Below are positions 8,748 through 16,927 of a stretch of 64,000 nt of DNA, piece after piece. This DNA is from JBGPGW01 sp046349515. GTDB lineage: Bacteria > Pseudomonadota > Alphaproteobacteria > CADEGL01. Within the stretch, counting starts at the first letter, position 1. Each line of letters opens with the position of its first letter. The stretch is from positions 124,001 through 188,000 of the forward strand of contig JAXMCE010000005.1 in assembly GCA_046349515.1 (NCBI GenBank). Direction: 5' to 3'. The position numbers and the translations under genes are program-made. The notes beneath the pieces were generated by a model. It saw only the letters and a list, made by a program, of their open reading frames with translations, had not been told where the DNA came from and ran no database searches.

Positions 8748-9542
8748 TCAGCGCGCGCGGCCTCGCGCCTTCGGTTTCGCCGCTGGTGTCTTTCGGTTCT
8801 CGCCGAGATAGTCATAGAGGACCTTGCCGTAGGGCAAGGTCAGGTCGGCGATGAAGTGCCGCGCGCCGAGGACTCGGTGTACGGGCAGGTCGGCGACGGG
8901 CGCGTTCACATGCGGAATCAGGTGAAGCCGCGCCGGACCCATCCAGGACCCTTTGACCTTGATATCCGTCATCCGATAGGAGACGAGCTGGGCGATGGCA
9001 GGCTTCCCATCGGCGCCCGGAATCAATTTGAGGTTGACCTGGGTCTTCGAGAGCGCGGCCGTGGTCTTCCGCGGATCGCGCGCGAAGATCTCGTGCTTGT
9101 AGGCCATGGTGCCGACGGCGACGAGCTGGCCGGCATAGTGGAGCGTGCCGGTGAGCGTGTCGGACACGACCTCCAGCTTCGGATTCGCATACTTCTTGGG
9201 AAATCCCCAGATCTCCCGGCCGCCGGCGATGGGCGCCTCGTCGTCGAGATACATCTGGGCCGTGAAGTTGCACGGCCGCCCTTCGAAGGAACAGGGAATG
9301 ACGAGGCCCGTCTCGGTGTAATCGCCGAATCCCGAGGAGTCCGGCATGCGGATGAATTCGTAGAAGGCGACGTTCTGTGGATCCGGGACGAGCGGCTCGG
9401 GCAGCGCCGCGCGGATCGCCCGCGGGTCGCTCTCGTAGATGATGATGAAGTACTGGCGATCGATGAAACGGAAGGGGCCATGGGGGAAGCTCGGACTCGC
9501 CGCCGGCATCGACGGCAACCTGAGAATCTCATCCCGCTTCAT
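8748..9542 (-). CDS. adc: Acetoacetate decarboxylase
   Basis: This 264-residue protein belongs to the acetoacetate decarboxylase family. The REIWGFPKKYA segment includes the Schiff-base Lys and its pKa-lowering neighbour, and a conserved Glu lies in the N-terminal FYEFIRMPD region. The family converts acetoacetate to acetone and CO2. A strong GAGGAGGGG ribosome site precedes the ATG. It is the last gene of a bdhA-patatin-adc operon, with 12 bases separating it from the patatin gene, so its substrate is probably made by the 3-hydroxybutyrate dehydrogenase upstream. Some relatives act on other beta-keto acids. Confidence 0.9.
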   Translation of the reverse strand: MKRDEILRLPSMPAASPSFPHGPFRFIDRQYFIIIYESDPRAIRAALPEPLVPDPQNVAFYEFIRMPDSSGFGDYTETGLVIPCSFEGRPCNFTAQMYLDDEAPIAGGREIWGFPKKYANPKLEVVSDTLTGTLHYAGQLVAVGTMAYKHEIFARDPRKTTAALSKTQVNLKLIPGADGKPAIAQLVSYRMTDIKVKGSWMGPARLHLIPHVNAPVADLPVHRVLGARHFIADLTLPYGKVLYDYLGENRKTPAAKPKARGRAR

Positions 9543-9554
9543 GGCCCCTCCTCG

Positions 9555-10643
9555 TCATAAGTACATCTCGCGGACTTCGACCGTCGATTCGCGGTTGAGC
9601 CTGTCGAAATTCCGGTCGAGCCAGGCCGCGGCGCTCTCCCGCCCCACGTCCCTGAGATGCGTCAGGAACTCCCAATCCGCGTTCATCTTACTCGATACGC
9701 CAAGATCGCGCATGAAGTCTTCGGCCTCGATCGAGTGAATCAGCATGCGGCGGAGCGAGCCGTCGGTGATCTTCCCGTCGTCGATCAGCTTGGTCACGAA
9801 CGCGATGGCGCGCATCTCGCGCATGAGCGAGGAGTTGAAGCTGATCTCGTTGATCCGATTCATGATTTCGCGGGCCGTCGTCGGTACGTCGTCTCGCTCG
9901 ATCGGGTTGATGTGGACCACGACGACGTCCCGGCTTTCGCACTGGTAGATCAGCGGATAGATCACGGGATTGCCCATGTAGCCGCCGTCCCAGTAGTGCT
10001 GACCGCCGATTTCGACCGCATGGAAGAGGAACGGCAGGCAGCCGGACGCAAGCACCGCGTCGGCGCTGATCTCCTCGTCGGAGAACACCTTGACCTTGCC
10101 CGTGCGCACGTTGGTCGCGCAGATGAAAAGGTTGAGAGAGCAGTCCGAGCGCAGACGCTCGAAGTCGACGGTCTGTTCGAGGACGTTGCGGAGCGGATTG
10201 TGGTTGAACGGGTTGAACTCGTAGGGCGAAAGGACACGGGTCAGCAGATCGAAGGCGATGAAGGTCGGAGAGAGTTCGAGCGAATGGTTGTGAGTGAGCC
10301 GGTCAAGGAAGGTCGGTTGAAGCGGGCTGAAGGCGCCCGCGACACTGATCCGGCGCCAGAAACCGGCGAGGGCCCGCTTCGCGCCGTCGCGCCCGCCTTC
10401 GGTCAGGCCATAGGCGAGGACGGCCGCGTTCATCGCGCCGGCGCTCGTCGCGCTCACGCCATCGAAGGCGATCCGTTCGTCTTCAAGAAGCCGGTCGAGC
10501 ACGCCCCAAGCGAACGCCCCATGGGCGCCGCCGCCCTGGAGGGCAAGATTGATCGTCTTCGTGCCGGCCATGGAACGGGCGCGCCTTTGTGGCCGTGCCG
10601 CCGCTCGTTCGCGTTTCATGGGCGGCTTCGTCGAGATGTTCAT
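9555..10643 (-). CDS. Patatin-like phospholipase
   Basis: A 362-residue patatin (PNPLA) protein with the oxyanion-hole motif LQGGGAHGAFAWG, the nucleophile Ser in ATSAGAM (first Gly of GxSxG replaced by Ala), and the catalytic Asp in WDGGYMGNP. Patatins hydrolyse acyl esters of lipids; relatives beside ketone-body genes are suspected to act on polyhydroxybutyrate granules or membrane lipids. The ATG at 10643 was chosen for its GGGAGAGGACG ribosome site and because it leaves a 23-base gap to bdhA. A longer frame would overlap bdhA. The N-terminus is strongly basic (MKRERAAARPQRRAR). Confidence 0.85.
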   Translation of the reverse strand: MNISTKPPMKRERAAARPQRRARSMAGTKTINLALQGGGAHGAFAWGVLDRLLEDERIAFDGVSATSAGAMNAAVLAYGLTEGGRDGAKRALAGFWRRISVAGAFSPLQPTFLDRLTHNHSLELSPTFIAFDLLTRVLSPYEFNPFNHNPLRNVLEQTVDFERLRSDCSLNLFICATNVRTGKVKVFSDEEISADAVLASGCLPFLFHAVEIGGQHYWDGGYMGNPVIYPLIYQCESRDVVVVHINPIERDDVPTTAREIMNRINEISFNSSLMREMRAIAFVTKLIDDGKITDGSLRRMLIHSIEAEDFMRDLGVSSKMNADWEFLTHLRDVGRESAAAWLDRNFDRLNRESTVEVREMYL

Positions 10644-10666
10644 CGTCCTCTCCCTCATTGTGCGTC

Positions 10667-11521
10667 TCAGTGGGCGGTCCAGCCGCCATCGACCGGCAGG
10701 GCTGCGCCCGTGATCGAGGCGGCTTGGTGGCCGCAAAGAAAGACCGCAAGCGCGCCGAGTTCCTCGACCGTCGCGAATGTCTTGTTCGGTTGCTGCGCGA
10801 GAAGAACGTTGCGGATCACCTCTTCACGCGGCAGGCCGTGCGCCTTGGCTTGGTCATCGATCTGCTTCTCGACGAGCGGCGTCCAGACATAGCCAGGACA
10901 GATGGCATTGCAGGTGATGCCGAACTCGGCACCTTCCATGGCGGTGACCTTGGTCAAGCCGACGAGTCCGTGCTTCGCGGCGACATAGGCGGACTTGAAG
11001 GGCGAGGCGACGAGACCATGGGCGGAGGCCACGTTGATGATCCGGCCCCACTTCCGCGCCTTCATGCCCGCGAGGACGGCGCGCGTCGTGTGGAAAGCGG
11101 CCGTCAGGTTGATGGCGAGGATCGCGTCCCATTTCTCGGGCGGGAACGACTCGATGGGCGCCACATGCTGGATGCCGGCATTGTTGATCAGGATATCGGT
11201 GCGGCCGAAGGCGGAATCCGCCGTGGCGACCATTTTGGCGATTGCGTCGGGCTGACTCATGTCGGCGCCGGAGTAGTGCACGCCGACGTCGAACTCGGCG
11301 GCAAGACCCGCGCAAAGTCGTTCGATCTCGTTGGCAGGCCCGAAGCCATTGAGCATGACGTTGACGCCGGCGCTGGCGAGCGCTCGCGCGATGCCGAGGC
11401 CGATGCCGCTTGTCGAGCCGGTGACGATGGCGGATCGGCCCTGAAGGGTGACTGGGGTCGTTGGCCGGGGGCGCGTTTCGCTGACGAGGGCAGAGTTTGG
11501 GAACGATACTGTCGTGGCCAC
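10667..11521 (-). CDS. bdhA: 3-hydroxybutyrate dehydrogenase (SDR)
   Basis: A 284-residue SDR with VTGSTSGIGLGIA, the NNAG motif, the catalytic Ser in NVASAHG, and YVAAK. The SAHG and AFKSAYVAAKHG-like context and the C-terminal GAALPVDGGWTAH match D-3-hydroxybutyrate dehydrogenases, which convert 3-hydroxybutyrate and NAD to acetoacetate. GTG start preceded by AGGAG. It is the first gene of the operon with the patatin and acetoacetate decarboxylase, so acetoacetate formed here can be decarboxylated to acetone. About 25 extra residues precede the Rossmann strand. Confidence 0.92.
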   Translation of the reverse strand: MATTVSFPNSALVSETRPRPTTPVTLQGRSAIVTGSTSGIGLGIARALASAGVNVMLNGFGPANEIERLCAGLAAEFDVGVHYSGADMSQPDAIAKMVATADSAFGRTDILINNAGIQHVAPIESFPPEKWDAILAINLTAAFHTTRAVLAGMKARKWGRIINVASAHGLVASPFKSAYVAAKHGLVGLTKVTAMEGAEFGITCNAICPGYVWTPLVEKQIDDQAKAHGLPREEVIRNVLLAQQPNKTFATVEELGALAVFLCGHQAASITGAALPVDGGWTAH

Positions 11522-11657
11522 GTCCTTCTCCTGCGGTATTCGATCGGTTTCGGGTCTCCCGGACCGACGTCCGCCGGCCCGTCGTCATCGTGTGCGGGTA
11601 CTGTGCCGAACGCAGGACGGATGCGGAAATATCGATAGGCTAGTGTTTCGATGTCTC

Positions 11658-12326
11658 TTAGCTATGGCGTTCTTGCTTGGCGCGGATTCGCCGCAGGGCA
11701 TCGATCACGTCGTCGGGTTCCGCCCTATGCCGGTAGTCGGGGTCGACAAAGGCGTAACGTGCGACTCCGTCGCAGCCGACGACATAGGTGGCCGGCAGCG
11801 GCAAGACCCAGCGCGGGTCGCCATTGAGCCGAGGCAAGTCGATGCCGTCGGCCATGCAAAGCGCGATCGCGTCATCCGTCATGTCGTAGAGAATGCCGAA
11901 CGTCGCGGCCGTGCGGCTGCCGAGATCGCTCAGCACGTCGAATGAGAGGCCGAGCGCGGCCGCCGTGGCGGCGGCCTCACTCGGCGTCTCGGGGGAGATT
12001 GCCACGAGCGTGCCATCGGTCTCCGAAAGCGCCGCTAGCGCGCGTTGGTAGGAGGCGAGCGTGATGCGGCAATAGGGGCACCAAGAGCCGCGGTAGAACA
12101 CCAGGACCGCGGGCCCCTGATCGAGGAGACCGTCGAGCGTGACGATGCGCCCGCGATTGCTGGCGAGCGCAAATTCGGGCGTCATCTCTCCGACTGCGAG
12201 CGCATGCCGTTGGATGGCGAGATCCCGTCGGAGGGCGATGCCGCGCTCGAGCACGCGCTGCCGGACGGGCGTTGCAGCCGAAGCGCTCGTGCGCGCGACC
12301 CGAAGCAATTCCGCCGCGAGCGACAC
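11658..12326 (-). CDS. Peroxiredoxin-like (AhpC/TSA) protein
   Basis: A 222-residue thioredoxin-fold protein. The active site reads YRGSWCPYC, so the peroxidatic Cys is followed by a second Cys at +3, giving a CxxC site as in PrxQ-like or reductase-like members. The first roughly 50 residues are a helical extension. It likely reduces peroxides or disulfides in the cytoplasm, as no signal peptide is seen. Its start is seven bases after the stop of the type II NADH dehydrogenase, so it is the last gene of the bufferin-ndh operon. A link to copper or respiratory stress is an inference. Confidence 0.85.
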   Translation of the reverse strand: MSLAAELLRVARTSASAATPVRQRVLERGIALRRDLAIQRHALAVGEMTPEFALASNRGRIVTLDGLLDQGPAVLVFYRGSWCPYCRITLASYQRALAALSETDGTLVAISPETPSEAAATAAALGLSFDVLSDLGSRTAATFGILYDMTDDAIALCMADGIDLPRLNGDPRWVLPLPATYVVGCDGVARYAFVDPDYRHRAEPDDVIDALRRIRAKQERHS

Positions 12327-12333
12327 GGCACGC

Positions 12334-13644
12334 CTACTCGCCCCCGGCGTCGCCGGGTCCCGTGATGAGGCGCGCCCCGCGCTGGAACGTCACATACGCC
12401 CAAGCCCAGCTCAGGAGGACCGAGAGTCGGTTGCGGAATCCAAGGAGGAAGAAGACGTGAACGGTACCCCACAGGAGCCAGGCCAAGAGACCCGACAGGC
12501 GGAATCGCCCGAAGTCCACGACCGCCGCCTTGCGTCCGATGGTCGCGAGATTGCCGTAGTTTCGATAATGGAATACTGCCGTCGCGGCCGGTCCGGCGAC
12601 GCGCTTCCGGATGAGCCGGCCGACAAAACGACCCTGCTGCTTGGCGACCGGCGCTACGCCGGGAAGGGGCCGCCCATCGGGTCCGTTCGCAAGCGCCGTG
12701 TCGCCGATCGCAAAGACATTGGTGAGGCCCGGTACGGAAAGATCCGGCCCGACTTTGATGCGCCCGGCCTTGTCGCGTTCGGCCCCCAGCCACTTGGCGG
12801 CGGGCGAGGCCTCGACGCCGGCGGCCCAAAGGATGGTGCGCGCCTCGATGCGCTCGCCGCCCGCGACGACGCCACCCTCATCGCACGCGGTCACGGTCAT
12901 GCCGGGACGGATCTCGACGCCGAGTTTCTCGAGCGAGCGCTGCGCGCGCCGCGACAGGGCTTCGGGAAAGGTCGCGAGAACGCGCGGACCGCCCTCGATC
13001 AGGATGATGCGGGCCTGGGCCGGGTCGATGGTATTGAAGTCTTCGGCGAGCGCCCGTCTTGCCAGCTCCGCAATCGCACCCGCCAGCTCGACGCCCGTGG
13101 GCCCTCCGCCGACGATGACGAAATTGAGGAGGCGGCGATGCTCGGCGGGGTCCGATTCCGTCTCCGCGCGTTCGAACGCGGTCAGGATCCGTCGCCGGAT
13201 GTCGGTCGCATCGTCGATTTTCTTCAGGCCCGGCGCCCACCGTTCCCACTCGTCCTTGCCGAAATAGGCATGCCGCGCGCCCGTCGCGAGGATGAGGTAG
13301 TCGTATGCGACCCTCCGATGGGACGCGATCACTTCGCGCCGATCGAGGTCGACGCCGCTGACACGGGCCATGTAGATCGTCGTGTTCTTCTGGCGGCCGA
13401 CGATGCCGCGAATGGGTTGGGCGATGTCGGCAGGGGAGAGGCCGGCCGTCGCGACCTGGTAGAGAAGCGGCTGGAACAAATGGTAGTTGCGCCGGTCGAT
13501 GATGGTGAGGTCAACCGGCGCGTCTTTGAGCGCCTTCGCGGCTTCGAGCCCGCCGAACCCCGCCCCCACGATCACCACGCGCGGACGGTGCGTGTTGATC
13601 GCCGAAGGCCTGTCGAGGATGGATCCGTCGCGGGGCATGGTCAT
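12334..13644 (-). CDS. ndh: Type II NADH dehydrogenase
   Basis: A 436-residue flavoprotein with two dinucleotide-binding motifs, VVIVGAGFGGLEAA for FAD and VIVGGGPTGVELAG for NADH. It also has the quinone-side AIGDTA motif near residue 310 and a hydrophobic C-terminal stretch (LLAWLLWGTVHVFFLLGF) that anchors it to the inner membrane. It passes electrons from NADH to quinone without proton pumping. It lies 25 bases downstream of doxX and is followed closely by the peroxiredoxin-like gene, placing it in the same transcript as the bufferin genes. Type II enzymes tolerate copper damage to iron-sulfur clusters better than complex I, a possible reason for this arrangement (inference). Confidence 0.92.
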   Translation of the reverse strand: MTMPRDGSILDRPSAINTHRPRVVIVGAGFGGLEAAKALKDAPVDLTIIDRRNYHLFQPLLYQVATAGLSPADIAQPIRGIVGRQKNTTIYMARVSGVDLDRREVIASHRRVAYDYLILATGARHAYFGKDEWERWAPGLKKIDDATDIRRRILTAFERAETESDPAEHRRLLNFVIVGGGPTGVELAGAIAELARRALAEDFNTIDPAQARIILIEGGPRVLATFPEALSRRAQRSLEKLGVEIRPGMTVTACDEGGVVAGGERIEARTILWAAGVEASPAAKWLGAERDKAGRIKVGPDLSVPGLTNVFAIGDTALANGPDGRPLPGVAPVAKQQGRFVGRLIRKRVAGPAATAVFHYRNYGNLATIGRKAAVVDFGRFRLSGLLAWLLWGTVHVFFLLGFRNRLSVLLSWAWAYVTFQRGARLITGPGDAGGE

Positions 13645-13669
13645 GCATCCGTTACCTGGGGACGCCGCT

Positions 13670-14143
13670 TCACGGATGCCAGGACCGCGCGATCACGCGG
13701 TCGAGGGACAGGGCGCCGGCGCCGCGCGCCGCGAGATAGACGAGGATCGAGGCCCACAACAGGTGCTCCGACCAATTCTCGGGATAGACGAAGATCTGGA
13801 TCACCGCCGTCATGCCAAGAAGGGCAAGGGCACCGAGGCGAGTCGCGAGACCGAGGACGATGAGCACGGGGCAAGTGAGCTCGAAGGTCGCGGCCAGGTA
13901 CGCGGCCAGCTCTGGCGGCAGCGCGGGCACTTGATACTCCATCGCGAACAGCTGAACGGTGGCCTGCCAGCTTGCGATCTTGGTGAGACCCGATTTGAAG
14001 AAGACGGCGGCGATGCCGAGGCGCATCAAGAGGACCATGAGCGGCATGGGGACGCGCTCGAGCGTGTCGAGGATGGAGTGGACGCTGGCGGCAAGGCTGC
14101 CACCGGCATGGGAACGGCTTGCGACGACGGACATGACCATCAC
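13670..14143 (-). CDS. DoxX family membrane protein
   Basis: A 157-residue protein with four hydrophobic segments and the DoxX pattern near the first one (PLMVLLMRLGIAAVFFKSGLTKI). DoxX-like proteins accompany DUF692/DUF2063 genes in bufferin operons, where they are thought to help membrane-linked electron transfer. The start overlaps the bufC stop by 4 bases (ATGA), which argues for translational coupling. It separates bufC from ndh. Confidence 0.85.
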   Translation of the reverse strand: MMVMSVVASRSHAGGSLAASVHSILDTLERVPMPLMVLLMRLGIAAVFFKSGLTKIASWQATVQLFAMEYQVPALPPELAAYLAATFELTCPVLIVLGLATRLGALALLGMTAVIQIFVYPENWSEHLLWASILVYLAARGAGALSLDRVIARSWHP

Positions 14144-14949
14144 CTTCTGTTGTTCGTGGACGGCAGAACCAAATCGGCAACACCGCCGTGATCGATGAGA
14201 GGGCGGAGCGTGTTCGCAAGATCAAAGGGCGTTCCCGCGGCGGTCGCCGAGGCGAAGGCCTCCGCGAGGCTGCGCCCGACTCGAAGTCCGTAGAGGAAGA
14301 CGAATTCGGCCGGCATCAGTTCGCGCCAGATCACGTCGGTGTCGGACCTGAGGACGAGAAGACGGCAGCGTCCCTCGGCGAGAGTCACCGCGGGCTCGGG
14401 CGTCGCGTCCGGCTGGTTGGTTCGCCAGATGCGCAAGACCGGATAGGCCGATGAGACGAGTTGGACCGAGGGATGCAGGATGAATACGAGATCGCCTTGG
14501 CGGTCGGCCGGCACGCGCTGGAGCATGGCCGGGTCGGCGGTCGGCACGTCCACCGCGTGATAGGCCGCGTTGATCGCCCATTCGAAGCGCGCAACGTCGC
14601 CAAGATAGGGAAGGGAGGCCGCCTCCGGCATGCCGTCGAGATGGCCGGGGAAATCCGCGCCATACTCATAGAGACAAGGGCTCGCGGGTGGTGCTGTCCG
14701 GATGAACCGGCGCGCGGCCATGGCGAAGAAGCTGTCACCGACGAGGCGCTGGGTGACGGGAAATGTCGAGGCCAGGGCGTCGATCAGAGTGACCGAGTAA
14801 TGGTTCCGATAAATCTGCAGGCGTTGGGCGGGATGAAGACCATCCGAAGCGATGAGGTCGTCGAGTGCTTCGGTACCGGCGCCGAGCATCTCGCCACGGA
14901 ACGCGTCCTGGACGTCGCTAAGCCGCGGCAACATGGTGACCTCCGTCAT
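14140..14949 (-). CDS. bufC: BufC-type partner protein (DUF2063)
   Basis: A 269-residue protein. The N-terminal half is a helical DUF2063 'putative DNA-binding' domain (LSDVQDAFRGEML, then QIYRNHYSVTLIDALASTFP). Despite the old name, members act as recognition partners of DUF692 enzymes (BufB) that modify Cys residues of bufferin precursors. The second half is a roughly 100-residue C-terminal domain common in this family. ATG 14949 overlaps the 3' end of bufB by 32 bases, which supports coupled translation. Longer upstream frames lie entirely inside bufB and were discounted. Confidence 0.88.
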   Translation of the reverse strand: MTEVTMLPRLSDVQDAFRGEMLGAGTEALDDLIASDGLHPAQRLQIYRNHYSVTLIDALASTFPVTQRLVGDSFFAMAARRFIRTAPPASPCLYEYGADFPGHLDGMPEAASLPYLGDVARFEWAINAAYHAVDVPTADPAMLQRVPADRQGDLVFILHPSVQLVSSAYPVLRIWRTNQPDATPEPAVTLAEGRCRLLVLRSDTDVIWRELMPAEFVFLYGLRVGRSLAEAFASATAAGTPFDLANTLRPLIDHGGVADLVLPSTNNRR

Positions 14950-15802
14950 GCCGCGCGAGCGCCGCCTGGCGGCGGAGACGCGCCGTCGCGGCCTCGCCGA
15001 CGAGGGTCGCGAGGGGCGGCAGGTTGCTGTCCCACTCGATGAGCGTCGCGGCCGTCGGGAACAGCGCGACCGCCACGTCGTAGAGGGCCCACACCGCATC
15101 GGCCACTGCCGAGCCGTGATCGTCGATCAGGATCGGGACGCCGTCCGCTTCGTTCGTCGCGAATCCGGCGAGATGGATCTCTTGGACCGCATGAGCTGGA
15201 AGCGCGTGGAGATAGGTCCGGGGATCGCCGCCGTTATTGGTGCAGCTGACATGGATGTTGTTGACGTCGCAAAGGAGCCCGCATCCCGTTTTGCGGACGA
15301 GCTCGGCCAGGAATTCGGCCTCTGGAATCGAGGTATGGACGAAGCGAAGGTAGGCGGACGGATTCTCAATGAGAACCTGGCGCTTCAGCCAATCCTGCAT
15401 GACCTCGACATTTCTCGCGACGGTGGCGAGCGTTTCCTCGGTGTAGGGAAGGGGGAGAAGATCGTTCAAATAGGTGCCGCCCGCGACGCTCCAGGACAGG
15501 TGTTCGGAGACGAGGGCCGGCTCGATGCGGTCAACGAGTCCGGCCAACCGCGCCAGATGGCTGGCGGAGAGCCCCTCGGCGCTGCCGAGGGAAAGGCCCA
15601 CGCCGTGGAGGCTGATCGGCCATTCGCGGCGAACATCCTCGAGCATCCGCACGGGCGCGCCCCCGCCCATGTAGTTCTCGCTGTGGACTTCGAGCCAGCC
15701 GACGGCCGGGCGGGTGGCCATGACCTCGTCACAGTGCGGTGCACGCAGGCCGATTCCGACCGTTGAACGCACGCCGCGGGGCGGGGGGCTGTTGAGGGTC
15801 AT
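14918..15802 (-). CDS. bufB: BufB multinuclear non-haem iron oxidase (DUF692/MNIO)
   Basis: This 294-residue TIM-barrel protein is of the DUF692 (MbnB-like) family. Visible ligand-bearing segments are EVHSENYMG, SEHLSW, ENPSAY, CDVNNIHVS, HLAGF and the C-terminal EWDSNLP. Known members use two or three iron ions and O2 to convert Cys residues in a precursor peptide to oxazolone/thioamide or thiooxazole groups. The expected substrate is the bufA product encoded 32 bases upstream. ATG 15802 is chosen because it matches the family N-terminus (GIGLRAPH); the longer frame runs back into bufA. Confidence 0.92.
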   Translation of the reverse strand: MTLNSPPPRGVRSTVGIGLRAPHCDEVMATRPAVGWLEVHSENYMGGGAPVRMLEDVRREWPISLHGVGLSLGSAEGLSASHLARLAGLVDRIEPALVSEHLSWSVAGGTYLNDLLPLPYTEETLATVARNVEVMQDWLKRQVLIENPSAYLRFVHTSIPEAEFLAELVRKTGCGLLCDVNNIHVSCTNNGGDPRTYLHALPAHAVQEIHLAGFATNEADGVPILIDDHGSAVADAVWALYDVAVALFPTAATLIEWDSNLPPLATLVGEAATARLRRQAALARHDGGHHVAAA

Positions 15803-15834
15803 GGTCACACCCGTCCGGCTTCTCGGTGTCGGCC

Positions 15835-16107
15835 TTATGACTTGACCATGCCGCCGACGATCTTGGCGCAGGTGCCTTCCGGCACGTAAACCCATGCATC
15901 CGCCTGCTGGTCCTTCTTGGAAGTCCCGGCGCAGGAGGAGGCAGCAGTCTGACAGTCGTTCTTGCCGGCCTTGGCGATGCCGGCGCACTTCTCGAACTTG
16001 TAGGACGGCTTCTCGGCGGGGCCGGCTTGGACCTGCGAGAGTCCGGCCAGGGAGAGGGTAAAGGCGGCTGCGATGGCGGAGCCGAGGATGACGGTTGAGG
16101 ATTTCAT
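15835..16107 (-). CDS. bufA: BufA bufferin precursor (DUF2282)
   Basis: A 90-residue secreted precursor: a signal peptide of about 28 residues ending in VQA-GP, then a mature part with exactly four Cys (positions 41, 52, 59 and 80) in the DUF2282 pattern KCAGIAKAGKNDC, SSCAGT and PEGTC. In bufferins the enzyme BufB modifies Cys to bind copper, protecting the periplasm. A strong GAAGGAG lies 8 bases before the ATG. It is the first gene of a run bufA-bufB-bufC-doxX-ndh-peroxiredoxin, all minus strand. Confidence 0.92.
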   Translation of the reverse strand: MKSSTVILGSAIAAAFTLSLAGLSQVQAGPAEKPSYKFEKCAGIAKAGKNDCQTAASSCAGTSKKDQQADAWVYVPEGTCAKIVGGMVKS

Positions 16108-16363
16108 CTTACTGTCTCCTTCAAGGGGTTAGTGTGTCACGGGATCGAGACGTGCCGGGTTGCCCCCGAGGTCCTGATCACGCGTAGAGGGTGGCCGATC
16201 GACGGTCCGAACTAAAATATTGTGTAGGTATCGGTTCGATAGCCTGGCCCTATGTTCCGGCTGCGGTGCGGGCGGATAGGACATCCGCGCGGATCGTCAT
16301 CCGGGACCGCGCCAGTAGCGACGATCACCGGGGCTAGACGCAAATCACGAGACGGTGAATCAC

Positions 16364-16927
16364 ATGAAGGTGAAGGACGGGATCGAGGCGCTCTTGGAGC
16401 TTCTCGCGCGGCAGGGGCAGCGCAGCTATCAGGAGAACGTCACCCAGCTCGACCACGCATTGCAGGCGGCGGCGCTTGCGGAATCGGAGGGGGCCTCGGC
16501 CGCCCTCGTGACGGCCGCACTCCTTCACGATGTCGGGCACCTCCTCGAGGGGGACGAGGGCGCGGCTCTCCACGGGATCGATGATCGGCACGAGGTTCAC
16601 GGGTCGTCCTACCTCGCCCAGTGGTTTGGGGCCGAGGTCACGCGGCCGATCCGCCTCCATGTCGACGCCAAGCGCTATCTCTGCGCGGTCGAGCCGGATT
16701 ATGCCGCGAACCTCTCAGAGGCTTCGGTGCGGAGCCTCGCCCTCCAGGGCGGGCCGTTCGATCCCGAGGCGGCCGAGCGGTTTCTGCGCCAGCCCCATGC
16801 GGCGGACGCTGTGCGCCTCCGGCGCTGGGATGAAGGAGCGAAACAGGTCGGCGCGGCTCCGCCGCCGCTCGAGCATTTCCGGCGCTATCTCGATGCGGCG
16901 CTGGCCGAGCGGGGAGGAGAGTCCTAG
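16364..16927 (+). CDS. PhnZ/TmpB-like HD-domain oxygenase
   Basis: A 187-residue HD-domain protein. Visible are the N-terminal YQENVTQLDHALQ (Tyr, Glu and first His), LLHDVGH (His-Asp pair), a later His near HEVHGSSYL, HVDAKRYL, and RRWDEGAK with the last Asp. This pattern is typical of mixed-valent di-iron HD oxygenases such as PhnZ, which cleave C-P bonds of hydroxylated phosphonates. No phosphonate transporter or phnY lies next to it, so the substrate is uncertain and could be another polyol or trimethylated phosphonate. Starts at GTG 16355 and ATG 16364 are both possible. It is divergent from bufA and its 3' end overlaps typA by 4 bases. Confidence 0.8.
   Translation: MKVKDGIEALLELLARQGQRSYQENVTQLDHALQAAALAESEGASAALVTAALLHDVGHLLEGDEGAALHGIDDRHEVHGSSYLAQWFGAEVTRPIRLHVDAKRYLCAVEPDYAANLSEASVRSLALQGGPFDPEAAERFLRQPHAADAVRLRRWDEGAKQVGAAPPPLEHFRRYLDAALAERGGES

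Noticed and set aside
16180..16260. Possible ECF-type promoter for bufA (GGAAC then CGAA on the minus strand)
   Set aside because: The spacing (15 bases) is short for ECF promoters and does not match the known SigF-type GTAACC/CGAA layout.
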